Numbered from the stretch's first letter, positions 46,582 to 56,161 are shown. The stretch: DNA of 64,000 nucleotides from an uncultured Burkholderiales bacterium (GCA_945952065.1 CAMFGY010000013.1:60157-124156); one strand, 5' to 3'. Made by a program: numbers and translations. Notes: generated by a model from the letters alone, not told the origin.

Positions 46582-47328
46582 TCAAACGTCCTTGAAGGCC
46601 TCGAGCGCGATGCGCTCACTCAAGTTTTCGGCCCAGAGGCGGTAACCGGCCGGGCCCGGATGGAAGCCATCCGGCGCCATCAAGGCCTGCACGGCCTGGG
46701 CGTTCTGTGCGCCGTGCAAAGCCTCGGGCAGGGCCTGAACGCCGCGCTCTGCCGCGCCTGCCAGCGCCGCGCCTAATTGCTGATTCAAGCGCATGGCCTG
46801 CACACCCATCCACCAACGCAAGGGCTGCGGCAAGAGTGGGAAGGCATGCATCGGCGGCACCGCGCTGTGCAAGGTGTAGCGCACCCCGGCCGCCTGCCGC
46901 GCATGGGCATCAATCGCCTGCAGGCGCCGCAGCCAGGCTTGCGGGCGGACTTGCGCCACCACATCGTTGACGCCCAAGGCCGTCACCAGCACATCGGCGG
47001 CCTGCAACTCGCTGGATTGCAACTGGCGCAGCGCCTGGGCACTGTCATGCCCGGTTTGCGCCACCAACTGCCAACGCACCCGGCCACCCAGACGCCGGGC
47101 CAAGGCACGGCTCAAGCGTCCGGCCAGCGCCTCATCCTGATGCCGGGCACCGACGCCCGCGCCCGAAGAATCGCCAACGATCAAGAGGCGCAGCAGCAAC
47201 TCGCCATCGCCTACCTCGCCTTGGCGGGGGCCTTCCGCCTCGGGCAGCCGCAGCGCCTTGCGGCGGACCTGCCGCCCCTGCCACAAGAGCAAGGGCGCCA
47301 ATGCGGCCTTGGCCAGCAGCAGCTTCAC
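46582..47328 (-). CDS. SGNH/GDSL hydrolase family protein
   Basis: 248 residues from GTG 47328, which overlaps the enoyl-CoA hydratase stop as GTGA. SGNH blocks: catalytic Ser in LLIVGDSSGAGVG (block I), Gly-Val-Asn-Asp in ALGVNDVVAQ (block III) and Asp-His in APDGFHPGPAGY (block V). Probably an esterase/lipase. An N-terminal hydrophobic stretch (LLLAKAALAPLLLW, residues 3-16) could anchor it to the membrane. Coupled to the last gene of the beta-oxidation block. Confidence 0.88.
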   Translation of the reverse strand: MKLLLAKAALAPLLLWQGRQVRRKALRLPEAEGPRQGEVGDGELLLRLLIVGDSSGAGVGARHQDEALAGRLSRALARRLGGRVRWQLVAQTGHDSAQALRQLQSSELQAADVLVTALGVNDVVAQVRPQAWLRRLQAIDAHARQAAGVRYTLHSAVPPMHAFPLLPQPLRWWMGVQAMRLNQQLGAALAGAAERGVQALPEALHGAQNAQAVQALMAPDGFHPGPAGYRLWAENLSERIALEAFKDV

Positions 47329-48089
47329 TCGAACTGGCTGAAATCCGGCTGGCGCTTTTGGAAGAAGGCCTGAAAGGCTTCCATCGCCTCCGGCGAGCGC
47401 AAGCGGGCGCCGAAGATTTCGGCCTCGACCTTGATGGTGTCCATCACTTCTTCTGCACTGTGGCGGCGCATCAGTCGCTTGCTTTCGCGCACGGCGCTGG
47501 GCGCCAAGGCATTGAAGCGCTCGGCCACGCGGCGCGCATGGGCTTGCACCTCGGCAGCCGGCAAGACTCGGTTGGCAATGCCGCATTCGGCGGCTTCATC
47601 GCCGGTAAACGGGTCGCCCAACAGCAGCTTCTCGGCCGCCTTGGTATGGCCCATCAAACGCGGCACGATCAGGCTGGAGGCAAACTCCGGCACCAGACCC
47701 AGGCCCACAAAAGGCATGGCCAGGCGCGACTCATCCGAGACAAAGACAAAGTCGCAATGCAACAGCATGGTGGTGCCGATGCCGATGGCTGCACCGGTCA
47801 CTGCCGCCACCACCGGCTTCTCGCAGCCGACCAGGGCGCGCATGAACTGAAACACCGGCGCGTTTTCATCGCGAGGCGGGCTGCTCATGAAATCTTCAAT
47901 ATCGTTGCCCGAGGTGAAGATCTCGGGCTGCCCCTGGATCAGCACCGCCCGCACCGACTTGGCCACATTGGCCGCCACCAAGGCATCGGCCATGGTCTGG
48001 TACATCTCGCGGGTCAGCGCGTTTTTCTTTTCGGGGCGAGCGATTTCAATCGTCGCCACACCGTTGTGAATCGCGGTCTTGATGCTCAT
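47325..48089 (-). CDS. Enoyl-CoA hydratase
   Basis: 254 residues, crotonase fold. ARPEKKNALTREMYQTMADAL at the N-terminal side, FTSGNDIEDFMSS (oxyanion region), AAVTGAAIGIGTTMLLHCD with the first oxyanion Gly, and catalytic Glu in GLVPEFASSLIVPRL. Hydrates trans-2-enoyl-CoA in beta-oxidation, or acts on a related acyl-CoA. The second catalytic Glu position is not clear to me, so isomerase-like activity (PaaG type) is possible. Stop overlaps the SGNH gene by 4 bp. Confidence 0.92.
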   Translation of the reverse strand: MSIKTAIHNGVATIEIARPEKKNALTREMYQTMADALVAANVAKSVRAVLIQGQPEIFTSGNDIEDFMSSPPRDENAPVFQFMRALVGCEKPVVAAVTGAAIGIGTTMLLHCDFVFVSDESRLAMPFVGLGLVPEFASSLIVPRLMGHTKAAEKLLLGDPFTGDEAAECGIANRVLPAAEVQAHARRVAERFNALAPSAVRESKRLMRRHSAEEVMDTIKVEAEIFGARLRSPEAMEAFQAFFQKRQPDFSQFE

Positions 48090-48160
48090 GGGTAGATCTC
48101 TCCTATTGGGGCGCTATTGTCCCGGATCACGGGGCCATCGCCAGCCAGGGCAAGCCAAAC

Positions 48161-48694
48161 TCAGGCTTTGTGGCTGAGTTGCTGCCAGTGGTCGGCCAGA
48201 TGCATCAGATGCGCGCGTTGATAGTCTTCGCGGCTCAAGCGCCCGTAGACAAAGTGCGGCGCATATTCGCCCGTGTGGGCGGCAAAGGCATCCATCGCCG
48301 CCAGCAAGCGCTGCACGGCCAGCTTCAAGCTCAGTTCGGCATCCAAAGCGGGCGCCCCGGGAATGGGCTCATCCAAAGCATGCGACATGCTGCCGCGGGC
48401 ATCGAAAAACGCCCAGGCCGCTTGGCCCGCGGTGGCACGGAACCAAGCCGGTTTCAGCTCCGGAAAGCCTCGCACCGAGTATTCGATGCTTTGCGCCAAA
48501 TGCTGGAGCAGCTGCGCCAGCGACCAAGGGCTTTGGCTCAGTTGGGGCGCGCCAAACAGCAGATCGAACACCGCTTGACGCGCCTGCTTCCAGGTCTTGA
48601 ATCGCTTCAACTCACCGGCACAAGCGGTGAGCATAAGCGGCGACGCCAGCAGCGCGGGCGTCGCACCCAACAGCCGGCGTCGCTGAGGCTGCAT
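48161..48694 (-). CDS. DUF1569 (DinB-like) protein with signal peptide
   Basis: 177 residues. A probable Tat-type or lipoprotein signal (RRRLLGATPALLASPLMLTAC; twin Arg in RRR, possible lipobox LTAC). Body: WSLAQLLQHLAQSIEYSV and a C-terminal MHLADHWQQL with metal-binding His pattern of the DinB fold. Function unknown. It is 1 bp from the thiolase stop and in the same operon, so a role in lipid metabolism or membrane maintenance is possible but not shown. Confidence 0.8.
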   Translation of the reverse strand: MQPQRRRLLGATPALLASPLMLTACAGELKRFKTWKQARQAVFDLLFGAPQLSQSPWSLAQLLQHLAQSIEYSVRGFPELKPAWFRATAGQAAWAFFDARGSMSHALDEPIPGAPALDAELSLKLAVQRLLAAMDAFAAHTGEYAPHFVYGRLSREDYQRAHLMHLADHWQQLSHKA

Positions 48695-48695
48695 T

Positions 48696-49910
48696 TCAGA
48701 CGCGCTCGAGAATGCCCGCCGCGCCTTGGCCGGCGCCGACGCACATGGTCACCATGCCGTACTTGCCGCCAGTGCGACGCAGACCATGGATCACCGAAGC
48801 CGCACGGATGGCGCCGGTGGCACCCAGCGGGTGACCCAAGGCAATGGCGCCACCGTTCGGGTTGACCTTGGCGCGGTCCAGTGCAATGCCCTTGCTGTCC
48901 AGATCGTTCAACACGGCCAGCGACTGCGCCGCGAAGGCTTCGTTCAACTCCACCCAGTCCAGGTCGGCGGCCGAAATGCCCGCCAGCTTCAGGGCGGCAG
49001 GGATGGCCTCGATCGGGCCAATGCCCATGATCTCGGGCGGCACACCGCGCACGGCGAAGCTGACAAAGCGCGCCAGCGGGGTCAGGCCGAAACGCTTGAC
49101 GGCAGCTTCCGAAGCAACGATCAGCGCACCGGCACCGTCCGAGGTTTGCGAGCTGTTGCCGGCGGTGACGCTGCCCTTGGCGGCGAACACCGGCTTGAGC
49201 TTGCCCAGGCCTTCCAGCGAAGTGTCTTTGCGGGCCCCCTCGTCCAGGCTGACGGTGCGACGCTTTTCGATGACCGAGCCATCGGCCAGATTCGGCAGGC
49301 GCTCGATCACATCGAAAGGCGTGATTTCGGCGGCGAAGTGGCCAGCTTCCATTGCGGCCAGGGCGCGCAGATGCGATTGCAGCGCGAACTCGTCTTGCGC
49401 TTCGCGGCTGATCTTCCACTGCTGCGCCACCTTCTCGGCGGTCAGGCCCATGCCGTAGGCAATGCCGATGTTCTCATCGCGCTCAAAAATCAACGGCGAC
49501 AGCGAAGGCTTGTTGCCGCCCATGGGCACCATGCTCATCGACTCCACACCGGCGGCGATCATCACCTCGGCTTCGCCCACGCGGATGCGGTCGGCCGCCA
49601 TTTGCAAGGCAGTGATGCCGGACGCGCAGTAGCGGTTCACCGTCACGCCGCCCACGGTATTGGGCAGCCCGGCCAGCACGGCACCAACGCGGGCAATGTT
49701 CATGCCTTGCTCGCCTTCGGGGAAAGAGCAACCCACGATGGCGTCTTCAATTGCAGCCGGGTCCAGGCTCGGCACCTGGGCCAGCGCGGCTTGCATCGCG
49801 CGCACCAGCATCTCGTCCGGACGGGTGTTCTTGTAATAGCCCCGACCCGACTTGCCGATGGGCAGACGGGTTGCGGCGCAGATATAAGCTTCTTGCACTT
49901 GCTTGGCCAT
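48696..49910 (-). CDS. Acetyl-CoA C-acyltransferase (thiolase)
   Basis: 404 residues from ATG 49910. Thiolytic cleavage of 3-ketoacyl-CoA in beta-oxidation (or acetoacetyl-CoA formation). Active-site Cys 95 in NRYCASGITALQ, His in NPNGGAIALGHPLGATGA and Cys in TMCVGAGQGAAGI are all intact. Length and motifs fit the FadA/FadI-like group of degradative thiolases. A start at 49976 is not favoured. Follows the hotdog gene after 16 bp. Confidence 0.95.
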   Translation of the reverse strand: MAKQVQEAYICAATRLPIGKSGRGYYKNTRPDEMLVRAMQAALAQVPSLDPAAIEDAIVGCSFPEGEQGMNIARVGAVLAGLPNTVGGVTVNRYCASGITALQMAADRIRVGEAEVMIAAGVESMSMVPMGGNKPSLSPLIFERDENIGIAYGMGLTAEKVAQQWKISREAQDEFALQSHLRALAAMEAGHFAAEITPFDVIERLPNLADGSVIEKRRTVSLDEGARKDTSLEGLGKLKPVFAAKGSVTAGNSSQTSDGAGALIVASEAAVKRFGLTPLARFVSFAVRGVPPEIMGIGPIEAIPAALKLAGISAADLDWVELNEAFAAQSLAVLNDLDSKGIALDRAKVNPNGGAIALGHPLGATGAIRAASVIHGLRRTGGKYGMVTMCVGAGQGAAGILERV

Positions 49911-49926
49911 GATTTCAACCAACCTT

Positions 49927-50424
49927 TCAGTTTTTGGGGGTCTTGGGTATCCAAGCCCAGACAAATTCACACTCAACCGGGTTCACACCGGCTTCATCCG
50001 TCACCACCACCGACACCGTGACTTCACCCTTGGGCTCGGCCCTCATCAGCTCGCGCTGTGCAAGGCTCAGCGTGGCGCGAGCCCGCATCGCACCGCTGGC
50101 ACGCTTCTTGAAGTCCACATGCATGGATTTGCACAGCGGCAGGCAATCGTCACGCACATTCATGCCCACCACCATGCCTGTCGCCGTCTCGGCCAGCAAA
50201 CCCATCGCCGCCGCATGAACGCCGCCGATGTGGTTTTGCACCGGCCGGCGATTGACGATGGCGATCTCCGCCATGTCCGCATCCAAACGCACAAAGTCCA
50301 GCTTGGCCGTGCCCGTGAAAGGCACGGCGCGCCGCAACGCCAAGTTGCGCGCCAAAGGGCGCAACACAGCAGGCAGCACGTCCAGCTTGGACATCGTGCG
50401 GGCGAGGCGGTTAGGAGCGGTCAT
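49927..50424 (-). CDS. DUF4442/PaaI-type hotdog thioesterase
   Basis: 165 residues, single hotdog fold: NHIGGVHAAAMGLLAETATG (His and Glu/Ser/Ala positions of the PaaI-type core) and SMHVDFKKRASGAMRARATL. It may hydrolyse acyl-CoA or keep CoA free during beta-oxidation. Placed between the fadB-like gene and thiolase on the minus strand. Exact substrate unknown. Confidence 0.85.
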   Translation of the reverse strand: MTAPNRLARTMSKLDVLPAVLRPLARNLALRRAVPFTGTAKLDFVRLDADMAEIAIVNRRPVQNHIGGVHAAAMGLLAETATGMVVGMNVRDDCLPLCKSMHVDFKKRASGAMRARATLSLAQRELMRAEPKGEVTVSVVVTDEAGVNPVECEFVWAWIPKTPKN

Positions 50425-50568
50425 GGCACAAGGTTTTCGGGCTGTGTCGAGGCGTAGCGAGCGAGCGTCAGGCTAGGCGGACGGAGCGCAGAAACCGGAG
50501 CGACCTTGAGGGTCGTGAGGATTCCGAGCACCGCCAAACGACGCATGACGTTCGCGCAGTAGCCTTTC

Positions 50569-52965
50569 TCAGTTGCGAACCGGCTTGCCGGTTTGGAGCA
50601 TGCCCATGATCCGTTCCTGCGTCTTCGGGTTCTCCAGCAAGGAGCAGAAGTGCTTGCGCTCCAAGGACATCAGGTACTCCTCGTCGACCAGCGAGCCGGC
50701 TTCGACTTCGCCGCCGCAGACCACGTCAGCGATCAGCGCTGCCAGATGGAAATCGTGCTGGCTGATGAAGCCGCCGTCGCGCATATTGGCCAACTGACCC
50801 TTGATGGTGGCGATGCCCGAACGGCCGGCGACCGGGAACAATGCCTTCATCGGCGCGCGATAGCCCGACTCGAACATGGCCTTGGCTTGTGCCGTGGCGA
50901 CATGCAGCAATTCGTCCTTGTTCGGCACGAACACATCGCTGTCCAGGAAGAAACCGTTCTTCTTGGCTTCCAGGGCCGACGTCGCCACCTTGGCCGTCGC
51001 GGCGGTGGTGAAGCCGTCCTTCAAGAACATGAAGATGTCCGCATTGGCATTGCCTGCGGCGGCCATTTCGGCAGCCCGGCGGGCGATATAGGTGAGGCCG
51101 CCCGCGCCGGGGATCAGACCCACGCCGACTTCGACCAAGCCGACATAGCTTTCCATGTGCACCACGCGGCGGGCGCAATGCACGGCCAGCTCGCAGCCGC
51201 CGCCCAGGGCCAAGCCCCGCACGGCCGCCACCACCGGCACGCTGGCGTAACGGATGCGCAGCATCGCGTCTTGCAGTTTCTTCTCTTCCGGTGCAATGCC
51301 CTTGGCACCCGACTTCATGAAGACGGGCATCAGCGCCTCAAGATTGGCACCGGCCGAGAACACATCGTCCGGCGACCAGATCACCAGACCCTTGTACTGG
51401 GCTTCGGCAATCTCCACGGCCTTCAACAAGCCCTCGGTCACCGTGGGGCTGATCAGGTGCAGCTTGGCGGTGATGGAGGCGATGACGACTTCGTCGTCCA
51501 GCGTCCAGACGCGCACTTCTTCGTTCTTGAACAGCTCGGTGCCGGCCTTCAAAGGCTCGACCGCGCCTTCGCCGACCAAGCTCTCAGGGAAGGCCTGACG
51601 CTGGTAGACCGGCAAAGCGGTACGGGCCTTGAACTTGCCTTCGGCGGCGCTCCAGGAGCCAGCCGCGCTGTGCACGCCTCCGTTCTCGGCCACGGGGCCC
51701 TCAAACACCCAGGCCGGCAACGGCGCGTTCGACAGGGTCTTGCCCTCTGCGATATCGGCAGCAATCCACTCGGCCACTTGCTTCCAGCCCGCGGCTTGCC
51801 AGAGCTCGAAAGGGCCTTGCTGGGAACCAAAGCCCCAGCGCATGGCGAAGTCGATTTCACGCGCGGTGTCGGCCACGCTGGCCAGATGCACGGCCACATA
51901 GTGGAAGCTGTCGCGCAGGATGGACCACAGGAACTGGGCCTGCGGGTTGCTCGACTCACGCAGCAGCTTGATGCGATCGGCAGCGGGCTTCTTCAGCATG
52001 CGGGCCACGATCTCATCGGCCTTCTTGCCGCCGGCGACGTATTCACCGGTGGCGAAGTCCAGGCGCATGATGTCCTTGCCGACCTTTTTGTAGAAGCCAC
52101 CGCCGGTCTTCTGACCCAGGGCACCCTTCTCGATCAGACCGGCCAGCACCTTGGGCGTGGCGTAGGTGCTGTAGAAGGGGTCGGACTGAAGCGTGTCCTG
52201 CATGGTCTTGACCACATGGGCCATGGTGTCCAGACCCACCACGTCCGCCGTGCGGAAGGTACCGCTGGAGGCGCGGCCCAGCTTCTTGCCAGTCAGGTCA
52301 TCCACCAGATCAACCGAGAGGCCGAACTTCTCGGCTTCGATCATGGTGGCCATCATGCCGGCGATGCCAACCCGGTTGGCCACGAAGTTCGGGGTGTCAT
52401 TGGCGCGCACCACGCCCTTGCCCACGGCGGTGGTGACGAAGCCTTCCAATTGATCGATCACTTCCGGACGGGTCGTCGGGGTGTTGATCAATTCCACCAA
52501 GTACATATAGCGCGGTGGATTGAAGAAGTGGATGCCACAGAAGCGCGGCTTGATTTCCTCCGGCAGCACTTCGCTGAGCTTGGTGATGGACAAGCCCGAG
52601 GTGTTCGACGCCACGATGGCATGCGGCGCAATGAAGGGAGCGATCTTGGTGTAGAGATCGAGCTTCCAGTCCATGCGCTCTGCGATGGCCTCAATGATGA
52701 GGTCGCAGTCTTTCAGCAGTTCGAGGTGTTCCTCGTAATTGGCTTGCTGAATCTTGGCCGCGTCGGCCGCGTCGCCTAGCGGTGCAGGTTTGAGCTTTTT
52801 CAGGCCTTCAACGGCCTTGGCCACGATGCCGTTCTTCGGGCCCTCTTTGGCGGGCAGGTCAAACAACACCACCGGCACTTTGACGTTGACCAGATGTGCA
52901 GCAATCTGCGCACCCATCACGCCAGCGCCGAGCACGGCGACTTTGCGAACTTGGAATCGACTCAC
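50569..52965 (-). CDS. 3-hydroxyacyl-CoA dehydrogenase/enoyl-CoA hydratase bifunctional protein
   Basis: 798 residues from GTG 52965 (AGGAG 6 bp upstream). The NAD domain is first (AVLGAGVMGAQIAAHLVN, residues 9-26), then the dehydrogenase C-terminal domain (about 190-300: NRVGIAGMMAT and PNFVANRVG), a middle region, and a C-terminal crotonase domain (about 510-690; SAGANLEALMPVF, RGLALGGGCELAVHC, GLIPGAGG). This order is reversed relative to E. coli FadB and is the type seen in FadN-like enzymes. Two steps of beta-oxidation. The second catalytic Glu of the hydratase is not obvious. Confidence 0.93.
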   Translation of the reverse strand: MSRFQVRKVAVLGAGVMGAQIAAHLVNVKVPVVLFDLPAKEGPKNGIVAKAVEGLKKLKPAPLGDAADAAKIQQANYEEHLELLKDCDLIIEAIAERMDWKLDLYTKIAPFIAPHAIVASNTSGLSITKLSEVLPEEIKPRFCGIHFFNPPRYMYLVELINTPTTRPEVIDQLEGFVTTAVGKGVVRANDTPNFVANRVGIAGMMATMIEAEKFGLSVDLVDDLTGKKLGRASSGTFRTADVVGLDTMAHVVKTMQDTLQSDPFYSTYATPKVLAGLIEKGALGQKTGGGFYKKVGKDIMRLDFATGEYVAGGKKADEIVARMLKKPAADRIKLLRESSNPQAQFLWSILRDSFHYVAVHLASVADTAREIDFAMRWGFGSQQGPFELWQAAGWKQVAEWIAADIAEGKTLSNAPLPAWVFEGPVAENGGVHSAAGSWSAAEGKFKARTALPVYQRQAFPESLVGEGAVEPLKAGTELFKNEEVRVWTLDDEVVIASITAKLHLISPTVTEGLLKAVEIAEAQYKGLVIWSPDDVFSAGANLEALMPVFMKSGAKGIAPEEKKLQDAMLRIRYASVPVVAAVRGLALGGGCELAVHCARRVVHMESYVGLVEVGVGLIPGAGGLTYIARRAAEMAAAGNANADIFMFLKDGFTTAATAKVATSALEAKKNGFFLDSDVFVPNKDELLHVATAQAKAMFESGYRAPMKALFPVAGRSGIATIKGQLANMRDGGFISQHDFHLAALIADVVCGGEVEAGSLVDEEYLMSLERKHFCSLLENPKTQERIMGMLQTGKPVRN

Positions 52966-53039
52966 GGACTTCTCCTCAAAATCAAAGGGAGCTCAGCACT
53001 CGGCCACAGGCACGGCTGGCCCCGGGGAATCACTGGGGC

Positions 53040-53474
53040 TTACTCGGCCCGCACCCAGACCTGGGTGCGATAGAAGAAGCCGATATAGCCACGCATCTCC
53101 AACTTCTTACCGCCATCAACAGCCTTCAAGCGGGTCTTGTAGGTCTTGCCATTGTTGGGGTCAAGAATTTCACCGCCTTCCCAATGCGACTTGTCGTCCG
53201 CGCTTTGCTTGACGCCACGGATGATTTGCATGCCGGTGACCGGCTTGTCTTTGCGGTCATCGGTGCATTTCTCGCACTTGGCGTCTTGCTTGGCAGGGTC
53301 AAACACCTTCTCGATCGTGCCCGTCAAGACGCCACCGTTTTCAACGATGCGCACCAAAGACTTCTCGGTCTTGCCATCGTCATCAATGGTCTTCCACAGA
53401 CCCACCGGGCTGGCTTGCGCCATGGCCAAGGTGCTCACGAAGCTCAATACAGCAGCGGCAACAAAAGATCTCAT
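53040..53474 (-). CDS. DUF2147 domain-containing secreted protein
   Basis: 144 residues from ATG 53474 (GGAG 6 bp upstream). Signal peptide (RSFVAAAVLSFVSTLAMAQA). Body: SPVGLWKTIDDDGKTEKSLVRI, GTIEKVF, and GYIGFFYRTQVWVRAE match DUF2147, beta-barrel-like small proteins of the periplasm. A CxxC-like pair (KCEKC) could bind metal or form a disulfide. Position between the acyl-CoA dehydrogenase and the fadB-like gene suggests co-regulation; no role in acyl-CoA metabolism is established. Confidence 0.87.
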   Translation of the reverse strand: MRSFVAAAVLSFVSTLAMAQASPVGLWKTIDDDGKTEKSLVRIVENGGVLTGTIEKVFDPAKQDAKCEKCTDDRKDKPVTGMQIIRGVKQSADDKSHWEGGEILDPNNGKTYKTRLKAVDGGKKLEMRGYIGFFYRTQVWVRAE

Positions 53475-53499
53475 GATGTCTCCAATAGGAAGTTTGAGT

Positions 53500-53519
53500 G
53501 GGCCGTTTGCAAGCGGCCC
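53500..53519. other. Hairpin between the acyl-CoA dehydrogenase and DUF2147 genes
   Basis: GGGCCG and CGGCCC form a 6-bp GC stem with an 8-nt loop, 26 bp before the DUF2147 start on the minus strand. On the plus strand TTGTTTT follows; on the minus strand there is no T tract. More likely an mRNA-stabilising hairpin than a terminator. Confidence 0.35.
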
Positions 53520-53598
53520 TTGTTTTACAGGATCTGAAGCTAACTCTTGATGAACTCTGACAAAAAGGGGCACTACGAAAAAGGGGAAAGCCTTGGGC

Positions 53599-55389
53599 TT
53601 AGAACAGCTCTTCTTCCATCTCCATCAGCGGTGCCAAGCCGGCGCGCGCGGTACGGATGAGGGAAGCGGTCTCGGGCAGCAGCTTCGCAAAATAGAAACG
53701 CGCGGTCGACAGCTTGGCGGTGTAGAACTTATCGCCACTGTCCTTCTTGGCCAAAGCCACCTTGGCCATGCGCGCCCAGAAGTAGGCGAATGTCAGGTGA
53801 CCCACCACCCGCAGATAGTCCACCGCAGCGGCGCCCACCTCATCGGGGTTGCCAAAGGCCTTCATGCCCAACTCGGTGGTCAGCTTGGTGACTTTGTCGC
53901 CCAGGTCGGCCAGCGGGTTGATGAACTCTTGCATCGCTTCATTGGTGCCCTCTTCCTCGACGAAGGCGGCGATCTTGGCCCCGAACTTCTTCAGCTTGGC
54001 GCCGTTGTCCCCCAGGATCTTGCGGCCCAACAGGTCAAGCGACTGGATGGTGTTGGTGCCCTCATAAATCATGTTGATGCGCGCGTCGCGCACGAACTGC
54101 TCCATGCCCCACTCGTGGATGAAGCCGTGGCCACCAAACACCTGCATGCAGTGCGAGGTCGAGATCCAGCCGTTGTCGGTGATGAAGGCCTTGATGATGG
54201 GCGTCAGCAGCGAGACTTCGGCTTCGGCTTCTTTGCGCTCGTCTTCATCGTCCGAGGCCAAGGCCTTGTCCAAAGTGACGGCCACATAGGTGGACAAAGC
54301 ACGGCCGCCCTCGGCATACGCACGTGCGGTCAAAAGCATCTTGCGCACATCGGGGTGCACGATGATGGGGTCAGCCGCCTTCTCAGGCGCCTTCGGGCCG
54401 GAGAGTGCACGCATCTGGATGCGGTCCTTGGCGTAGGCGGCGGCATTTTGATAAGCCACTTCCGTCAAGCCCAGCGACTGGTTGCCCACGCCCAAGCGTG
54501 CAGCGTTCATCATCACAAACATGGCCGCCAAGCCCTTGTTGGGCTGGCCAACCATGGTGCCAACGGCGTCTTCCAACACCATCTGGCAGGTCGAGTTGGC
54601 GTGGATGCCCATCTTGTGCTCCAGGCCTGCGCAGAATATACCGTTGCGCGCACCGATGCTGCCATCGGCGTTAACCAAGAACTTGGGCACGATGAAGAGC
54701 GAAATGCCCTTGGAGCCTTCGGGTGCATCCGGCAGACGGGCCAGCACCAAGTGCACGATGTTTTCCACCATATCGTGCTCACCGGCCGAGATGAAAATCT
54801 TGGCGCCGGTGATGCGGTAAGTGCCATCGGCCTGCGGGACCGCCTTGCTGCGCAGCAAGCCCAGGTCGGTGCCGCAATGCGGTTCGGTCAGGCACATGGT
54901 GCCGGTCCACTCGCCGCTGGTCAGCTTGGGCAAATAGGTGGCTTTTTGCTCGGGCGTGCCGTGCGCATGCAAGCACTCGTAGGCACCATGGCTCAGGCCT
55001 GGGTACATGGTCCAGGCCTGGTTGGCCGAGTTCAGCATTTCGTAGAAAGACTGATTCACCACCAGCGGCAAGCCTTGGCCGCCGTACTCGGGGTCGCAGC
55101 CCAAGGCAGGCCAGCCGCCTTCCACATACTTGGCATAGGCTTCCTTGAAGCCTTTGGGCGGGGTCACTTCGTGGGTGCTCTTGTCCAGCTTGCAACCTTC
55201 GGCATCACCGCTCAGATTCAGCGGAGCCAAGACCTCGGAAGCGAACTTCCCCCCTTCTTCCAACACAGCATTGATGGTGTCTGCGTCGATGTCAGCATGG
55301 GCCGGGAGCATTTTGAGCTCGTCGACCACATTGAGCACTTCGTGCATCACGAATTGCATGTCGCGCAGTGGTGGGTTGTAGATCGGCAT
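53599..55389 (-). CDS. Acyl-CoA dehydrogenase (long family with C-terminal domain)
   Basis: 596 residues. FAD-dependent first step of beta-oxidation. TMCLTEPHCGTDLGLLRSKA and AKIFISAGEHDM bind FAD; the catalytic Glu is in MIYEGTNTIQSLDLLGRKIL; MGIHANSTCQMVLEDA and HEWGMEQFVRDARI follow the family. A C-terminal domain of about 130 residues is present, as in the DmdC/FadE5-like group. The electron acceptor ETF is not in the window. It follows the TetR gene after 28 bp. Confidence 0.95.
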   Translation of the reverse strand: MPIYNPPLRDMQFVMHEVLNVVDELKMLPAHADIDADTINAVLEEGGKFASEVLAPLNLSGDAEGCKLDKSTHEVTPPKGFKEAYAKYVEGGWPALGCDPEYGGQGLPLVVNQSFYEMLNSANQAWTMYPGLSHGAYECLHAHGTPEQKATYLPKLTSGEWTGTMCLTEPHCGTDLGLLRSKAVPQADGTYRITGAKIFISAGEHDMVENIVHLVLARLPDAPEGSKGISLFIVPKFLVNADGSIGARNGIFCAGLEHKMGIHANSTCQMVLEDAVGTMVGQPNKGLAAMFVMMNAARLGVGNQSLGLTEVAYQNAAAYAKDRIQMRALSGPKAPEKAADPIIVHPDVRKMLLTARAYAEGGRALSTYVAVTLDKALASDDEDERKEAEAEVSLLTPIIKAFITDNGWISTSHCMQVFGGHGFIHEWGMEQFVRDARINMIYEGTNTIQSLDLLGRKILGDNGAKLKKFGAKIAAFVEEEGTNEAMQEFINPLADLGDKVTKLTTELGMKAFGNPDEVGAAAVDYLRVVGHLTFAYFWARMAKVALAKKDSGDKFYTAKLSTARFYFAKLLPETASLIRTARAGLAPLMEMEEELF

Positions 55390-55417
55390 GGCTTACTCCA
55401 GGTTGAACTTGGGGAAA

Positions 55418-56161
55418 TCAGGACCGCTTCTTGGCGGCGGTCCCTTGTTTTGATTTGGGGGTCGCGCGGGCGGCATCGATGCCGAGGCCCTCCGGCGTGG
55501 CATAAAACTGAATCGTGCGCTCAAAACCGAGGCTGGCTCGTGAGACGGCGCCGGGGTTGCGCATGAAGCGCGCGTCATGGTGCAAAGACAGAATCAGGCC
55601 GTGCAACTCAAACAAGATTTGCTGCACATCGGCGTCGGCGTGCAAATGACCCGCCTCTTGGGCCAGCACGATGGCTTTGTGAAGCGCCGCATGCCAGGCC
55701 TTGACCATGGCCACCAGAGCGTCACGCACCGGGCCGGGCCTGTCATCGAACTCCACCGCGCCACTGATATAGATGCAGCCCGAGTCGATCTCGACCGAGA
55801 CCCGCCGCACCCAGCGCTCAAACAGCGCGCGCAAGCGCGGTAGACCGCGCTCTTCGCGAATGGCGGTGAAGAAGACTTCTTCTTCAAACTTGGCGTGGTA
55901 CTCCATCACCACGGCGATTTGCAACTCTTCGCGCGAGCCAAAGTGGGCAAACACGCCCGACTTGCTCATCTTGGTGACATCGGCCAGCGCGCCAATGGAC
56001 AAGCCTTCCAGGCCCATATGCGAAGCCAAGCCCAAGGCCGCCTCAAGAATGATGGCGCGGGTGTGCTGACCTTTTTGCAAAGAACGCACCATACGCGCAG
56101 GTTTGGCCGCGGGCTTTGCAGCCTTGCCATCTTTAGCGTTTGAAGGTACGGTCACAGACAC
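55418..56161 (-). CDS. TetR family transcriptional regulator of the beta-oxidation operon
   Basis: 247 residues from a GTG at 56161 (a second GTG at 56155). HTH: AIILEAALGLASHMGLEGLS, IGALADVTKMSKSGVFAHFGSREEL. The effector domain ends with EFDDRPGPVRDALVAM and a C-terminal KQGTAAKKRS tail. An extra basic N-terminal stretch (AKPAAKPARMVRS) precedes the HTH. First gene of the fatty-acid block and 41 bp downstream of a palindrome; acyl-CoA sensing by analogy with PsrA/FadR-type TetR proteins is inference. Confidence 0.9.
   Translation of the reverse strand: MSVTVPSNAKDGKAAKPAAKPARMVRSLQKGQHTRAIILEAALGLASHMGLEGLSIGALADVTKMSKSGVFAHFGSREELQIAVVMEYHAKFEEEVFFTAIREERGLPRLRALFERWVRRVSVEIDSGCIYISGAVEFDDRPGPVRDALVAMVKAWHAALHKAIVLAQEAGHLHADADVQQILFELHGLILSLHHDARFMRNPGAVSRASLGFERTIQFYATPEGLGIDAARATPKSKQGTAAKKRS

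Noticed and set aside
50425..50568. Regulatory or repeat content in the 144-bp gap between the fadB-like gene and the hotdog gene
   Set aside because: It holds only a 5-bp stem hairpin and short direct repeats of GAGCGA; nothing beyond chance for this base composition.
50593..52779. A 728-residue open frame antisense to the fadB-like gene, and a 657-residue one at 53593-55566 antisense to the acyl-CoA dehydrogenase
   Set aside because: Composition is His/Gln/Gly-rich without domains, and the real genes on the other strand have full catalytic motifs.
53500..53519. Terminator between the acyl-CoA dehydrogenase and DUF2147 genes
   Set aside because: The T tract lies on the plus strand where no gene ends; on the coding strand the stem is followed by ACTCAAAC.
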